A DNA stretch of 64,000 nucleotides, taken from contig JAIQDT010001743.1 of the NCBI GenBank assembly GCA_021521415.1, positions 186,001 through 250,000 of the forward strand, read 5' to 3'. How positions within the stretch are numbered: position 1 is the stretch's first letter; every line of letters starts with the position of its first letter. The translations under genes and the position numbers were made by a program. A model generated the notes under the pieces. The model saw nothing but the letters and a program-made list of their open reading frames with translations, was not told the DNA's origin and searched no databases. This document shows, one piece after another, positions 43,324 through 55,665 of the stretch. Source of the stretch: Bidens hawaiensis (lineage: Eukaryota; Streptophyta; Magnoliopsida; Asterales; Asteraceae).

Positions 43324-44418
43324 CGAGCTGCCAGGTCAGCTTGGAAAAATTTTATTTCTATTAACTGTCGTAACACATTTTCCATTAAGATTTTGAATTA
43401 TTACTTAATTCGTAAATTCAAAAGTTCAAGTGCTTAATTGTAATTAATCCATTTTTTTTTCTAAGTTCATAGACCATTCTGTCATTTTGTTAAACTTCTA
43501 ATTGTTTACTTTGGTCTTAGCGAATTGGGTTATCTTAGCAAACTGATCCATGTAGCGAATTGAACCCTTTAACGAACTGGTTATTAAGCGAACTGGACCT
43601 TATAACGAACTGGTCCTTTGATGAATCAGTTCATGTAGCGAATCAGTCCATGTAGCGAATTGGACCTTCCAATTCGTCATTTCCTTTAACGAATGACTAT
43701 AACGAATCAAGGGTGATTCATTATCTTTTCCCTTAACGAATTGAACACGAACTAGAGCTAGTTCGCTATGATTTCTTTAACGAATTACTAGGCGAAACAC
43801 CCTTAGTTTGATAACGAATTAGGGTTAGGGTTGTCAGAGAATGTCAGAAACATTCTCTGACATCCTTAAATGTACAGCCGCCTTTCCGGCGCCGCGTGCC
43901 GAAAAACCGGGCGGTGGCCGGAAAAACGTGTTTCAGCACCGTTTTCACCGTTTTTCGTCCCGTTTGATCCAGATCTGAGCTAGGGTGACCGCTAAGTTCA
44001 TCTTAGGTTCGGTTTATACCCGATAATACTCGGATCTCGTAACTTAACGGTTTAACGGTGTCGGCTCGTCGTTTCGTGACTAAATCTATCGGGTTTAAGT
44101 TTATAAACATCAAACTATTATTACCTCGGGTCGGTGCTCGGATTCTTTCTTGGTTTCGGCTAGAGAGAAATGAGAGAACTAGAGAGAAGCTTAAGTGTGT
44201 GTTTTGGTGGTGTAAGGAATATGTGAGAATGAGGATTAAATGGGTGATTAATGGTTTATATATTTAGGGACCATGGGCTCAAGCCCATGGACTCTCCTTT
44301 TTTTCATAACCCAACACTAGCCCAACTCATATTCTATCTATCTAAACCGATAACGACTCACTTAAAATAGACGAAGTTTATTTTATTAATATAACTGAAA
44401 GTAGGATGTTACAAGAAC

Positions 44419-45341
44419 AACTATAAATATGTATAATCTTAACACTTTCCGATAAGTGGCTATGAATTTTCCACTTAGGAAACTTTGCTCACCACGCTGA
44501 TTATGCTTCCACATCCGCCACACTTTGGAAAGCTATAATCCAATTTGTGAGTAAATATGTTCGTTTTTAGAATGACATAAATCCTCTTTGTGCCCAAGAT
44601 TTCAGTTCGCATTTATGTCGTTACAAAAACAAATTTACTACTGTGATGTTCTCATTCACAATGATCAACAACATCTACATGACGCCACGTTTTACTTTGT
44701 CTTCTTCTTACACTTATGACTGTAATGATAGATTCTAATTCACTCTAAAATTTCAAAAGCTTTTCATACATTACCGTTCTTTTATATTTTAGTTACTTAA
44801 AAAAAACAAATCAAAACCCATTCATATATCATTTTATATAATAAATTTAAATGTATTTTAAAAAATTATAGCCAGTAGTTCTAACATGAATAAGATTAAT
44901 ATAACAAGTTAATATTATAATAAGATATCATTCATCAATTGAGCTTTTTCTATGAGAGGTTTTAACTTTGAAGAACGCAACCATATGATGACCCTCTGGA
45001 GTCTGGTGTTTGACCCACGAACATGCATGATTGCACCCTTCCTCTCTCTCACACAGACTCCGGGTGGGTTTTTTCTTTTTATATCCTCACATCAACTTTG
45101 AGTTGGTTTCATGTCCCTTAATAGACGGAAAAAAAATGTCTTCACTGGAAATACTCAATTGGAAACTAGCTCGCAAGAAAAGAAAAGCTAATTAAATAAA
45201 TTTCGTTCGAACAAAATGTTACAAACTTCATATAATATATAATGATATCACACGGATTTAAGTTAAACTAAAGGGGAAAGATTAATATACTATTGAGATT
45301 GTGGGAGTAATATAATAACTAAGTGTATTTAAAAAAAAAAA
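44419..45341. other. Gene-free stretch, 3' flank of the WAK-like gene
   Basis: No ORF with support. The right-hand end must contain the 3' UTR and poly(A) site of the - strand gene that stops at 45342. The rest is AT-rich. Confidence 0.4.
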
Positions 45342-47011
45342 TTAAAAAAGCCTATTTTCATTGCTTTGAACTCCATGTGTAACCGGTGCTTGAGCTCGTA
45401 CTTTCCTAAAGTACCAAACGCCAACCCCTATTCCGATGGCTCCGGCTACTGAAACTGCGGTTGCTGTCCCTGTAAAATAAAATTAAACCAAACACGAACA
45501 TAAATCTTTTATACATACCCATTGGAACCGAAAAATTGTCTACAGATAAACCTAAACGTGACATGAGCATTCGTGGGTTGACAAAACCATGAACCGTTTA
45601 ATCTATTTTATTTGCATATTGAACTTTAAAATTAGAATTTTACAATAAAAAATAATACTGTACAAATATTCATAATTACAATTACGTTTAAACAACAGAA
45701 TCTAACGACGGATTTTCTATATTTAACAATATATGTTCAGCCCGTTTAAGTTCAAATTATGTCAATTGACAAATCCTATTTTTTAAACACATATCAACAA
45801 TTAAACTAGTTAAACGGATCAACACGTGAATGGTGAACCCGCCAGAGTGGTTGACCCGACCCTGACCCGTTAGGTAAATACGTTCAAGGATTTTGAAAAT
45901 GATCCCAAACATGCACAAATTTACATATTTTGTGTTAAGTTCATGCTTGTCCCGTTTATTAAAAAGATTATTTGAAATGCATCTAAAAACATTATATATT
46001 TGTAGCAAATATTAGGAATGTCTTTCTCACCCACAATTACTCGAGAACTTCTCCCGTGTTGAGAATTATCTGCAAGACGAAAACTCGTAGTTAGCAACTT
46101 TTATTGACGGAAATCGAGAGTCTTCCCTAAAATGTTCCTGGTTATAATTAATAACGTTACGCAGTTTTATTTTGTTTTTTAGTTTTTTTGTCACTAACAA
46201 GTTTAAACATACCTTTGCAATAAGTGGTAACATTTCTTTTGTCACATAAGCACGAAAAACCGTGTGTTTCGACATCGAATCCACACGTACCACCGCCCTT
46301 ACTCCCGTCCTGACACTCCAAACATCGCGTCGTCACCGGGATATCAAAGTCTATCCGGATCCCGTACTCGGGAGCCGTGTTATAAGTTTGTGACACTCCC
46401 AAGTTCCTCCAATATACACTAGTATAAGTCTCACAATACTTCAACATTAATCTCAACGACTCGGTTGCTTTCGGGTAATAAGAGCAACACGAGGTGGCAC
46501 CACCCAACGCGTGCGCACACTCGGGCACATGCCTACACAAATAGCTAGCACTATCACATGTCGAGTCACATCGGTCTGGGAACCGTTCACAGTATACTGG
46601 CTTCGGCTCCACGATCACATCCTTTTCGCTACAATTGAAAAAAAGATAGTCGTTTTGTGGTGATAACGAAAAATGTATACTTGTGTCGAGGCTAAAGGGG
46701 CGGGTGGGTCGAAAGCGCTCCCCGTCTTGGCAACTCCACATGTACGGGTCGGTTACGAGGATGTGAGGATCCGAGTAGTCGATCCGTCGAACGGGGTATC
46801 TGCCAGACGGGGTGCGTAGTTCGAGGTTGTTGGATTCGGAGCATACTAGGATGTGTTTATAGTATGGGCTGCCACAACCATCATCAATGCCAAAAGGGTA
46901 GTTGATTTGTATGTCACCACAAGATGACCTGCAAAGACTTGATTTGGATTTTGCAAGGGTGCAAAGTGTAAATATTATCAAAGTTAGAGATATGATGATA
47001 TTTGAGTCCAT
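45342..47011 (-). CDS. Kinase-less WAK-like protein with galacturonan-binding domain, 321 aa
   Basis: Three exons on the - strand, 47011-46213, 46069-46031 and 45469-45342, give 966 bases, open to TAA. Residues 1-22 are a signal peptide. A cysteine-rich GUB_WAK_bind domain follows (C-x3-CGDIQINYPFG motif near residue 30), then a WAK-associated C-terminal cysteine block (to CGFDVETHGFSCLC and NVTTYC). Exon 3 encodes a single membrane segment (about 281-300, VSVAGAIGIGVGVWYF) and a 20-residue cytosolic tail ending NENRLF. Such proteins bind pectin at the wall-membrane interface. There is no kinase domain, and the orderly end shows that this is the normal short form rather than a truncation. It resembles Arabidopsis WAK C-terminal-domain proteins. 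The first ATG precedes the signal peptide directly. Confidence 0.88.
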
Positions 47012-49469
47012 GACAAAGATTTGTGGGAATGATCAGAAAACAAGAGTGAAGTGAGGATTTAGGAAGAGACAATGAAGAATCTTTCAAGCTTATTTTTATG
47101 TACTTTTTTTTATGATTTTGTTTTTAATTTAATTTTAATTTGATTTAACTTTTAGCTTTTTCTTTTTCAGTAGATGCTCAATTTATCCTTTCTCTTTAAT
47201 TCCTTTACATCATACTCAAATTCTTAGCCTGCAAAGCAAGATATGATTTATACTTTCTTCATCTACAAGTTACATTAATTTCAAAGTTTTCCAACTCAAA
47301 TGATAAAGCATTACTTGTGTATTGGTTTCGATTTATTTATTTTTTCTAAAATAATTTTTAAGATTTTCCTTTTCATATATAAAATACTAAGCATAACTGA
47401 ATAAACAGATTTTATATTTCTATAAAAACTAAATACAAATACACTTCAGAATCAAACTAATGTCTTTTTTTAAAGTTTCTTCATTATTTTATTTTTCTTA
47501 GCAAACAATATACTTTTTTTATTTTTAAATGTTACGATATGCTTGTATTAAACTTTTAATTGAATATATTAGTATCGAGTATATTAGTATCTGTATATTA
47601 TGTAATACTTAAATATTTTTCAAAATTAATTATGGCGTGTAACTCGGTTCTCCAAGCCGGTTCCAGTGGTCCAAGAATGAACCAATAATATGACCGGTTT
47701 GATAAGCGATCTAATAATAGAAACATTTACGACACTTAACTAAACAAAAAAAAAATAAAAATAAAAAATTGACTGCCCAACAAATTCTTCGAATGAGTTA
47801 CTGGCTAAATTAACATCAGGATACACTCATCTTTCGATCCGGAAACAACCCTCACCTAAGGTTAACGCCCGTGAACACTCACCCAAAGGCATGACAGTGC
47901 GGTGAGATAAGACCCGTTTAGTTCAAGAATCCAACTAGTGAAAGACACCTACTCGCCTAGCCTCCCATCATCACCATGGTGCCTTTGAAACTAAATGCTG
48001 AGAGCAGGAGTCGAACTTGGGTCACATGAACATCAAGACTCTCCCTTACCACTCTACCTTTAGCTCATTGGCTAAAAAAAAAGGTTTTAACTACTATAAA
48101 AATACTTTTGTATGAAAATAAATAAATAAAACAGATAAAAAGCCCCTTTAGCTTATTCGCGATTCTACAGTCTATATATAGATATCAAACATCAGCCCAC
48201 AGATAAATCTTACTTTGGGCTTATCACTATTTTAGTATTTTTGCTTCTTTTTCTGGCGGACGTGTTATAATTTATAAACAAAGAATTGATAATAAAAATT
48301 TATTTTGCTAACCAGTAACAACATGAGAGACAATAAAAAGGCTACAATGTATATGTGGAAAATTTAATATTGTTGAAGACCTCAATCCACTCAAAATGAC
48401 AATAACATATAACTTTATTTACGATGGTATTTGACAAAAAAATAAACTTTAAAATGTATATCCTTAAATATATAGGTTTCTTCCATTCATTCATTCGTAG
48501 TATTTTGTAATAGAGGTGTTATTGAGAATTCTAGTTTCTAATGAACATCAGCGTAGATTTAAGAGTATTTTTAGAGGGTGTGTCCGTTAGTCATTTGAAA
48601 AAAGAAATCTAATGATTGAATATGGATGACAAATGAGTGCCACTCCATGAAAAAAATGATAAGGACAATTCGAGATGGTCAATATCTGAATAGATAGACC
48701 ATTTGAGCGGGTTAGACTCCAATAAAATAGAGAGAAGAAAACATAATTTTACTTCAATTTTCTTCACTAAACTTCAAATGAAAAGTACATCAACTCAACT
48801 TAAAGACTCAACTACACACTACTCCACTACTTCCTATTTCAGTGCATGCATAATCTAACTCATGAATAATGTAACAAATAAAAAGTCCTAATTTAACGCA
48901 TTAAAAGAGAGAAATTGCATAACTAGAGAAACATGGTTTGCGTGGCATGTTTGTACATGTATCAGAAAACACGAAAGGTTTATACATGTGTTCAAGTATA
49001 GGAGCATGTATAATGTTAGTTCTAAAATCTTTCTGGGTTTCGAACGAGTATGATGTGAGTATATTGAGTGATACCTGTCTGATTACTTGACTCGTTTTAA
49101 CCCCATCGAAATCAAATATATTTATATGTTATATAATCTTAAATTGTATAATAACTAATAAGTTGAAATTGCTAGAAAATAACTTGAAGCTGTCAAAATA
49201 ATATGATTGCTAGGTATATAGTTAAATATTTTATATTTTAAGTCATTCTTAGGTTATCTATGATCGAGTTTATGATAATTGGTAATCTTGGGTAATTTTA
49301 ACCACGTGTACTCGATATTAACTAATATGAGATAAGATTTTACAATTATGAAATTAGCCAAACTTGTTCCAAAGTCCAAACCTATTCCCTTGCCGTATTA
49401 ATCACCTTTCTTGTACTTCTAAGATTGTAAGTAGTGGGGCTAGGGCTGTAAACAAACCGGACATCATCC
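47012..49469. other. Intergenic DNA with a SINE-like element
   Basis: The first 200 bases are the promoter side of the WAK-like gene; a TACATAAAAATA box on - lies near 47090. Apart from the SINE-like element at about 47755-48085, the sequence is AT-rich, with no gene, long repeat or RNA gene visible. Confidence 0.45.
47755..48085 (-). mobile_element. tRNA-derived SINE-like element
   Basis: On the - strand, AGCTAAAGGTAGAGTGGTAA (A-box-like) is followed about 35 bases later by CCCAAGTTCGACTCCTGC (a good B box). It is followed by about 230 bases of more GC-balanced sequence and a T-rich tail near 47755. Spacing suits pol III promoters, but no tRNA cloverleaf forms, so it is not a tRNA gene. Target duplications were not found. 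Confidence 0.5.
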
Positions 49470-50934
49470 TCAGGACAACATCATTGGTGATCTTGATGTA
49501 GGTGTTCGTACACGACATCAGATTGCTAATTCAAATGATGATAATATTGTATGTGCGTATACTGATATGCATTCATCAGGAATCATGAGTATCACTCGAT
49601 ACACTTGCTTCTTATCTCAAATGGAGCTGACGAGTGTTCATATGGCACTTGCAGATTCTTCACGGGTTGAAGCAATGCAAGAGGAATTGCAACAGTTTAT
49701 CCGAATGGATATATGAGATCTCGTCGATAAACTTGATCGGGTTAAGAAGCCTATCCCGACTAAATGGGTCTTTAAATGTAAGAAGGATGACTGTGGGGTC
49801 ATAGTGAGGAATAAAGCGTGTATAGTCGTGCAAGGGTTTCATCAGTAAAAAGGCATAGATTACACCGAAGTGTATACTCCTGTTGTAAGACTGGAGGCCA
49901 TATGTATATTTTTGGCCTATGCATCCTTCAAGAACATTAAAGTATATCAGATTGAAGTTAAGAGTGCGTTTCTTAATGAGGAACTTCATGGAGAGGTGTT
50001 CGTGGAACAACCTCCTGGTTTTGAAGATCCTGACTATCCAGACCGAGTTTATCAATTAAACAAGGCTCTTTATGGTCTACATCAAGCCCCGAAAGCTTGG
50101 TACGACATGCTTCCTGACCATCTTACAGATAGTGGCTTCAAACGAGGGATTGTGGATTGTACCCTTTTTTACAAGACTATTGGAGAAGATTTGATCCTTG
50201 TCCAGATTTATGTCGATGACATTATATTTGGCTCAACAAACGACAGGTTATGTAAGGACTTCGAAAAGTCGATGCAGACAAAATTTGAGATGAGCTCGAT
50301 GTGGGAGATGAATTTCTTTCTAGGGTTGCAGGTTTAACAGTCTGACGCTGGAATTTTCATTCATCAGACGAAGTATGTGAATGATGTTTTGAGCCGATTC
50401 CAGATAACTGTCAAAAAAGTCTCTTATACCCCTCTTGCAGTGGGTCACAATTTGTCACTGAACGAATTGGAAGATAACGTTGATCCAACCCTTTACCGAG
50501 CTATGATAGGTTGTTTAATGTACTTAACTGCATCGCGCCATGATATAATGTTTAATGTTTGCATGTGGGCCAGGTATCAAGCGAGTCCCCGAGTGACTCA
50601 TCTGGTGTCGATGAAGCGTATATTTCACTATCTGAGGGGTAATCCTGACATCGGGTTATGGTATCCCAAGGATGATAGTTTCGATCTTACTGTTTTTTCC
50701 GATTTGGATTATGAAGGATGCAAGATCAACTTCAAGTCTACTACAACGGGTTGTCAATTTTTAGGAAGCCGGATTGTCTCCTGGCAGTGTAAGAAGAAGA
50801 CAACGGTCTCTACTTCAACCGTAGAAGCTGAATACGTGGAAGCCTCGAGTTGCTGTTCATAGATTTTATGGATCAAGCAAAGCTTGTTGGATTACAGTTT
50901 GAAGTTTCTTACTACTCTAATTTTTATTGATAAC
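49470..50934 (+). pseudogene. Ty1/copia pol fragment (reverse transcriptase and RNase H), interrupted
   Basis: The reading frame covers the copia reverse transcriptase (KWVFK, IKVYQIEVKSAFLNEEL, KALYGLHQAPKAWY) with its catalytic IYVDDIIFG near 50206-50235, then RNase H with SRIVSW and TVEAEYVEAS (near 50770-50850). In-frame stops lie at about 49714 (TGA), 49846 (TAA), 50335 (TAA) and 50860 (TAG). No gag, protease or integrase is present on the left. The frame breaks abruptly at 50934, where the - strand gypsy element begins, so the fragment was cut by that insertion. Confidence 0.85.
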
Positions 50935-53900
50935 TGATGATTTGTTGTGTGCGGTGTGGTATAAAATATATGAGAGATTTAGCTTTCGCACAAGATCGTG
51001 CTTTAAATTTATAAAGTGATTTCTACTAAGACTAAACACACACAAAATAGGCAAGTGTACCTATCGTTTATGTAGAATAGTGTTGGTAAGAACCAAGTAT
51101 CGATCCGTGGACACAAATGTTTCTAATAATAAATATTCGTTTTTCTTTAATCGGAGAGTTTAATCATTTTTGTAGTTGATTTTTAAACTTTAATAGAAAT
51201 ACTTATATAATATATAGATGACAAGAAGAGAAATTCTAAATGAGTAAATCAAATACATGAAGGTTACCATCTAAGATCAAGAATCCACTCCATTCTTCCT
51301 TAATGATTAATAAGTAAACATGTGATAAACTTGCCTTAATAATATATGATAGAATAGTCCCTCATTTCTAAGTCAAAATATTCTATGACATAAAAGAAAG
51401 TAGCATGCGTATTTTCAAGTCCATCCTTGCTTAATCTCATACTACCAAGAAAATGTCAATTTAAGTAGGCAAATAGTTTAGTAAAGTAGAAAGATTATAA
51501 TTGACTTCGATTTCTCAGATATCAATTCTAATAACTTCGGGTGATTGTAGTTGACTCACACAACCTCTCCTTGGTTGATTTGAGTAGGTTATAATTACAC
51601 ATTCTTTTAACATATGATTTCTTTAACTAGCATGATAACCTAAGCAATCGTGTTAACAATGTTATTTCAAAATTATCAAAACTAGAGAAATAGATCATAG
51701 CTTATATCTCATCATTTCTAAGTACAATATAAGTGTAACACCCCAACCCGGAAAAGGCTGGCGTGTCACCATTACAGATATCATAAACCAAACATGATCC
51801 ATTTAAAAGAAAGAAATAGAATCCAAGGACAGCCAACGAGTTAAAAACAACCAAAATAAATTCCTAAGTCAAATTTTATTAAATTCCGAAATAAACGATA
51901 GTCTTTATTCCCAAACTTCATTTTACTCTCATCACTGATTTCCCGGATTACCTTTGAACAATAAGAAAAAAACACAGACAAGAAAACATGGCTGAGCCGA
52001 AAATTGCCCAGTAACGGATAAAACAATAGTACATGTAAAGACGAACTTACGAAAAAGAAAAAGAAATAGAATTGGCACTAGACCATAACTGAACTAACTG
52101 AAAATAATACAAATACTAAATATAATAGTAATACAGATGCTGATATAACCCAATCTACTAAATAATAGAATCGGATACAAAACAATAATAATAACATATA
52201 CAGAAACAGATACAAAAAAACATATATCAAACTACACGACAATAATATATCCATAAAATAAGTCGTGTACACAGAATCACCCAGAGCCAGAAACAGAAAC
52301 AGAGGGGTACACAGTTAGCTAATCTATGCACCAATGAGATAGCACGTGTGGCGTACACGCGTTGTTCCATCCCCTAGAAATCAGAAGTCAGAAACAGAAC
52401 TAGGATCGATCCATACGCCCCTAAGGGGCCCTAATACTATACAAGTACTAGTTAGAGACGTCATGAACTTTAATTACGCACTGTCACGATAAGTGCCATG
52501 CCGTTGACGCCCCAACGACAAGTCAGAAATTGCTCGGGTAACAAAGTACAAAAGCTAAAAACATATAACTAAACATATTCAAGCCGGAACATGCAATAAG
52601 GAGTACAAAATAAATAATCTATTGCATGCTACAAAAATATATTATATAATATAACTGAAGTCAAAATATAACAGACGCGTAACGAAAATCCGTACTACAA
52701 AGTAACGGAATAGAGTCAATATTATGAGTAAACGAGAACAGAAATCGTACTGCGAAGTAACGGGATATAATTAATACTATAAGTGAAAGAAACCAGAAAC
52801 CGTACCTTAATATCAAGCAAAATTAAAAAAGTTGGCTAGTCTTCAAGAATTATGAGAACCTATGGTTTATTTACATTTTGATTTAGTGACACCAACTTAA
52901 ATTGCATCGGCCGGTTAATTCGTTGATTTTCGCCCACTTCACATACCATTTAAAATTCATAATTTATTGTTAAAAACTCACTGTCATAAGATCAATTTAG
53001 TAATTATCCAAGAACCTTTAAGCTTCAAATATGTAAGTGTTTATTTTATAGTTACGAATCACTAAATATTTACCTGCTTATTATAAAGTAAGAAAACTAA
53101 CTTTACTCAAATTATTATAAAAACCAACCAAACTCTTTATTTACTTAATAATTCATACTTATAACCTCTAAGTTTGGTTGCTGGTTATAAATAAAAATTC
53201 ATATCAGTTACATAATGGATATAACGTTTGACTCTAGAAATCAACTTTTTATATATCAACTTTCTAAATAGTAGATATATATTTACGAATTGGTTATACA
53301 ACGTGCATGAGCACTTCTTTTTATATTAACTTTTAACAATAACTTCTAATTAGATAATGTCTCGGGAAATAAATCAATGATCACCTAGTTATTGGCTAAG
53401 ATTAAACATAGACGAAACATAATAGAGATCGTATTCGATACCTCGACGGATGAGTAATAACAATTCTGAGGAATAAGGCAGGGGCTGCGCCGGCACCACA
53501 CAAACGCTTACGGCTGAGTTTAGAAATCGTAAGTTAAACGGCTTCAGATACAGCAAAGATGCCAGTCGTTGTATTCCGTCGGCTGTAGAGGTTATCCTTG
53601 ATGGCAGGTGCGATGATTTAAGTCGTTAGGAAAGGAAACAGGTGGTAACAGGTGGTGCTTTCACGCATGGAGGTAGAGCGACCGGTAGGGTTTCGCGAGC
53701 GGTTAAATAGTGTGTTAATCATCAGAGATAAAGGGCGATTTCGTTGGAGTAGATAAGGGATTTAAAAGCGTGGTTATCTATTTCGATTAGGTTGAAGGCC
53801 GGTAAACGAAGAAACCAAATCAGGTCTAGCGAAATTGGTTTGTGGGTCGTGACCTTTGTTTCATGTTTCTATATATTTTCACTTATATAATATTTGTTGG

Positions 53901-54489
53901 ATAAATATCAAAACAATCAAATCTTAGAATTCAATTCACAAATTTCTATAATATCCACAATTAATATACTTTTTCAGTATTCTTTATCATTTTTATTATA
54001 ATATTATCTTAAGATTTAAATTATTATAATTTATATATGAATAAATTGGGTTATTACAATAAGGATCCATGTTTTATCTTGAATAAGTTATCAAGGTATT
54101 CTTTTTACCATTTATAGTCTCCAAGAACATGAGTGAATCATGAATGATTATTAATCATCAACCTTGATTTATTGGATTAAAGTGATAAAACATTTTTCAT
54201 CAAACGATAATTGCAAAATAACCATGTACTTTACCAAACTAAACCACATGTTCAACATAATCATCAAAAAAAAACAAATCTTATTCATAAAAATTAGATG
54301 GTAAATGGAGTTTAGCTCATAATTAGCATGATTATGAACATTAAAAGATATGAAGATAACAAACACATGATCAAACTAGAACAATGTAACCAAAATGTGG
54401 ATGGATCTTCCTTCTTCAATGGTGATGGATGATGGTGATGATGGATGACGGTGATGATAACCTCCAAGCCTTCAAACTCTCCACAAGAC
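50935..54489 (-). mobile_element. Probable 3' LTR/untranslated end of the gypsy element, holding a solo LTR
   Basis: After subtraction of the solo LTR (51734-54058) about 1.2 kb of AT-rich sequence remains. Its left edge starts TGATGATTTG exactly where copia pol is interrupted, as expected of an LTR end. The right limit is not resolved and no polypurine tract was clear, so the exact LTR cannot be drawn. The small ORFs are not supported. Confidence 0.4.
51734..54058 (-). mobile_element. Solo LTR 3 (2325 bp, TSD ATAAG)
   Basis: It starts TGTAACACCCCAACCCGG and ends GGGTTATTACA. The exact 5-bp repeat ATAAG is at 51729-51733 and 54059-54063. TGTAACACCCC is a common LTR terminus of plant gypsy (chromovirus-type) elements. 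It differs from solo LTRs 1 and 2, so it is a separate family. The strand is uncertain; a leader-like stretch near 53690-53780 favours -. Confidence 0.85.
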
Positions 54490-55665
54490 TTTCAACATGA
54501 GTGTAAAGTGAGTGTTTTTATATGAGAAACCCGTATACAAGTTTTCTTCAAGCAAACTTGTTGAATGCAACATGCTCCTGATGATGATGGGCCTCCCTGC
54601 TGAGAGTAAGTGCGGCGGCGGGTCTGTTGTGGTGGCGATCCGGTCCTCCACTCAAGTATGTCCTGAATGGTCATCTCAGCGGGGTCCTTAGAATCCCAGA
54701 TCTTGTTGAGGGCATCCTGAAACCCCCATTGTGGTGGGTTTCGTCAATCTGTTAGACCATTTGCATGATGATACAGAGGTTGAGATCGAGTGGGATTGGG
54801 CTCGGGCTAAGTGTTCATTCTCTGTCTGCACCATAAGCTTTGTAGAGCTTATATATCCATGCACCACCAAAGACTGGGTTATTTTGGCCTTTTGCATTTG
54901 TTTTGAATAGCTGATAGAATAGGTAAGTGATGTTGCATGGTACCTTGTTCTTGATGCAATAAAGTGCCCACAATTCCCTCAATCCTACGACCCCCTGGCC
55001 ACGCTGAGTGACTGTGTGGCTCAGGGAGACGGTGAATGTAACGCATCAATGGGTCGAGTAAAGCAGTGCTCTTGGTGCTGCCTGGATAATTACGTTCATC
55101 TCCATAACTCAAATGTTCCAATGCCTGTATTCTGGTGTTTCCCGGTTCACTTGTCTTCACCACTTTGTCTGCTAAAGTCATCCGGCCTCATACCATAAGG
55201 GCGAGTCAGTTTCGTCAGACGTGTAAATACCCAAATCGAATCCAAGCTGGGTGACCAAAGTGTTACCACGCTCCACCGATTCTAAATCTCAACAGCTTTT
55301 TCATCCCACCTAGACAAGTCCTTCGTTTTTATCGAGAATGAGGCCAAGAATTCTTTAGTCAAATCGGTCACTGATTTGCCTTTTTGTCTGTGAACACGTG
55401 CCCATGGCCCTTTCAAGAACTTCTTGTACCTTCCCAATTGGTTGAATTACTCTAACGTTTCGGTACATGCATAGAAGTTCGGTTCTGGGCGTCGATTGTT
55501 TAAATACTCCAATCTTTGTCGGGTGACCCTATCTCGCACCGTGTTCTTAGGGAAAACCAAGAAAGCATGGTCGTCATCCCCATATTCATCCATTTGCATT
55601 TTTTGAACAAGATTAGGCAGATAATCATGAAATTTAACTGAAATATGAAACAGAGAGTAAAGCAC
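54490..55665 (-). pseudogene. Remnant of the gypsy accessory ORF downstream of integrase
   Basis: On the - strand three pieces in different frames (from 55665, 55181 and 54897) are separated by stops and shifts. They form an originally continuous ORF of perhaps 350 codons. An acidic DEYGDDDHAF-like start and an RxxRQRLEYLNNR block are visible. I do not recognise a known domain. Position and decay match the accessory ORF at 1661-6775, though the sequences look different. Confidence 0.45.

Larger units (their letters stand above)
41795..44413 (-). mobile_element. Solo LTR 2 (2619 bp, TSD AGAAC), same family as solo LTR 1
   Basis: The ends TGTAAGGCCCCGTTACC and AGGATGTTACA match solo LTR 1. The 5-bp duplication AGAAC is present at 41790-41794 and 44414-44418. 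It is longer than copy 1 mainly because of an internal duplication of about 331 bases (42031-42360 and 42361-42693) and an expanded minisatellite. The GC-rich hairpin array (43236-43323), an AACGAATTG/AGCGAACTG word cluster (about 43515-43820) and a - strand TATATAAA box (44255-44262) are in the same order as in copy 1. No internal retroelement genes are present. Confidence 0.9.

Noticed and set aside
43840..44270. Host gene promoter and coding start near 44058-44267
   Set aside because: The region is the R/U5 and promoter of solo LTR 2 read on the wrong strand.
47990..48080. Possible tRNA gene on the - strand
   Set aside because: A and B box words are present but no cloverleaf or acceptor stem can be drawn; fits a SINE head better.
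52078..52272. Hydrophobic 64-codon ORF on the - strand as a membrane protein
   Set aside because: It lies inside solo LTR 3 and is produced by AT-rich LTR sequence.
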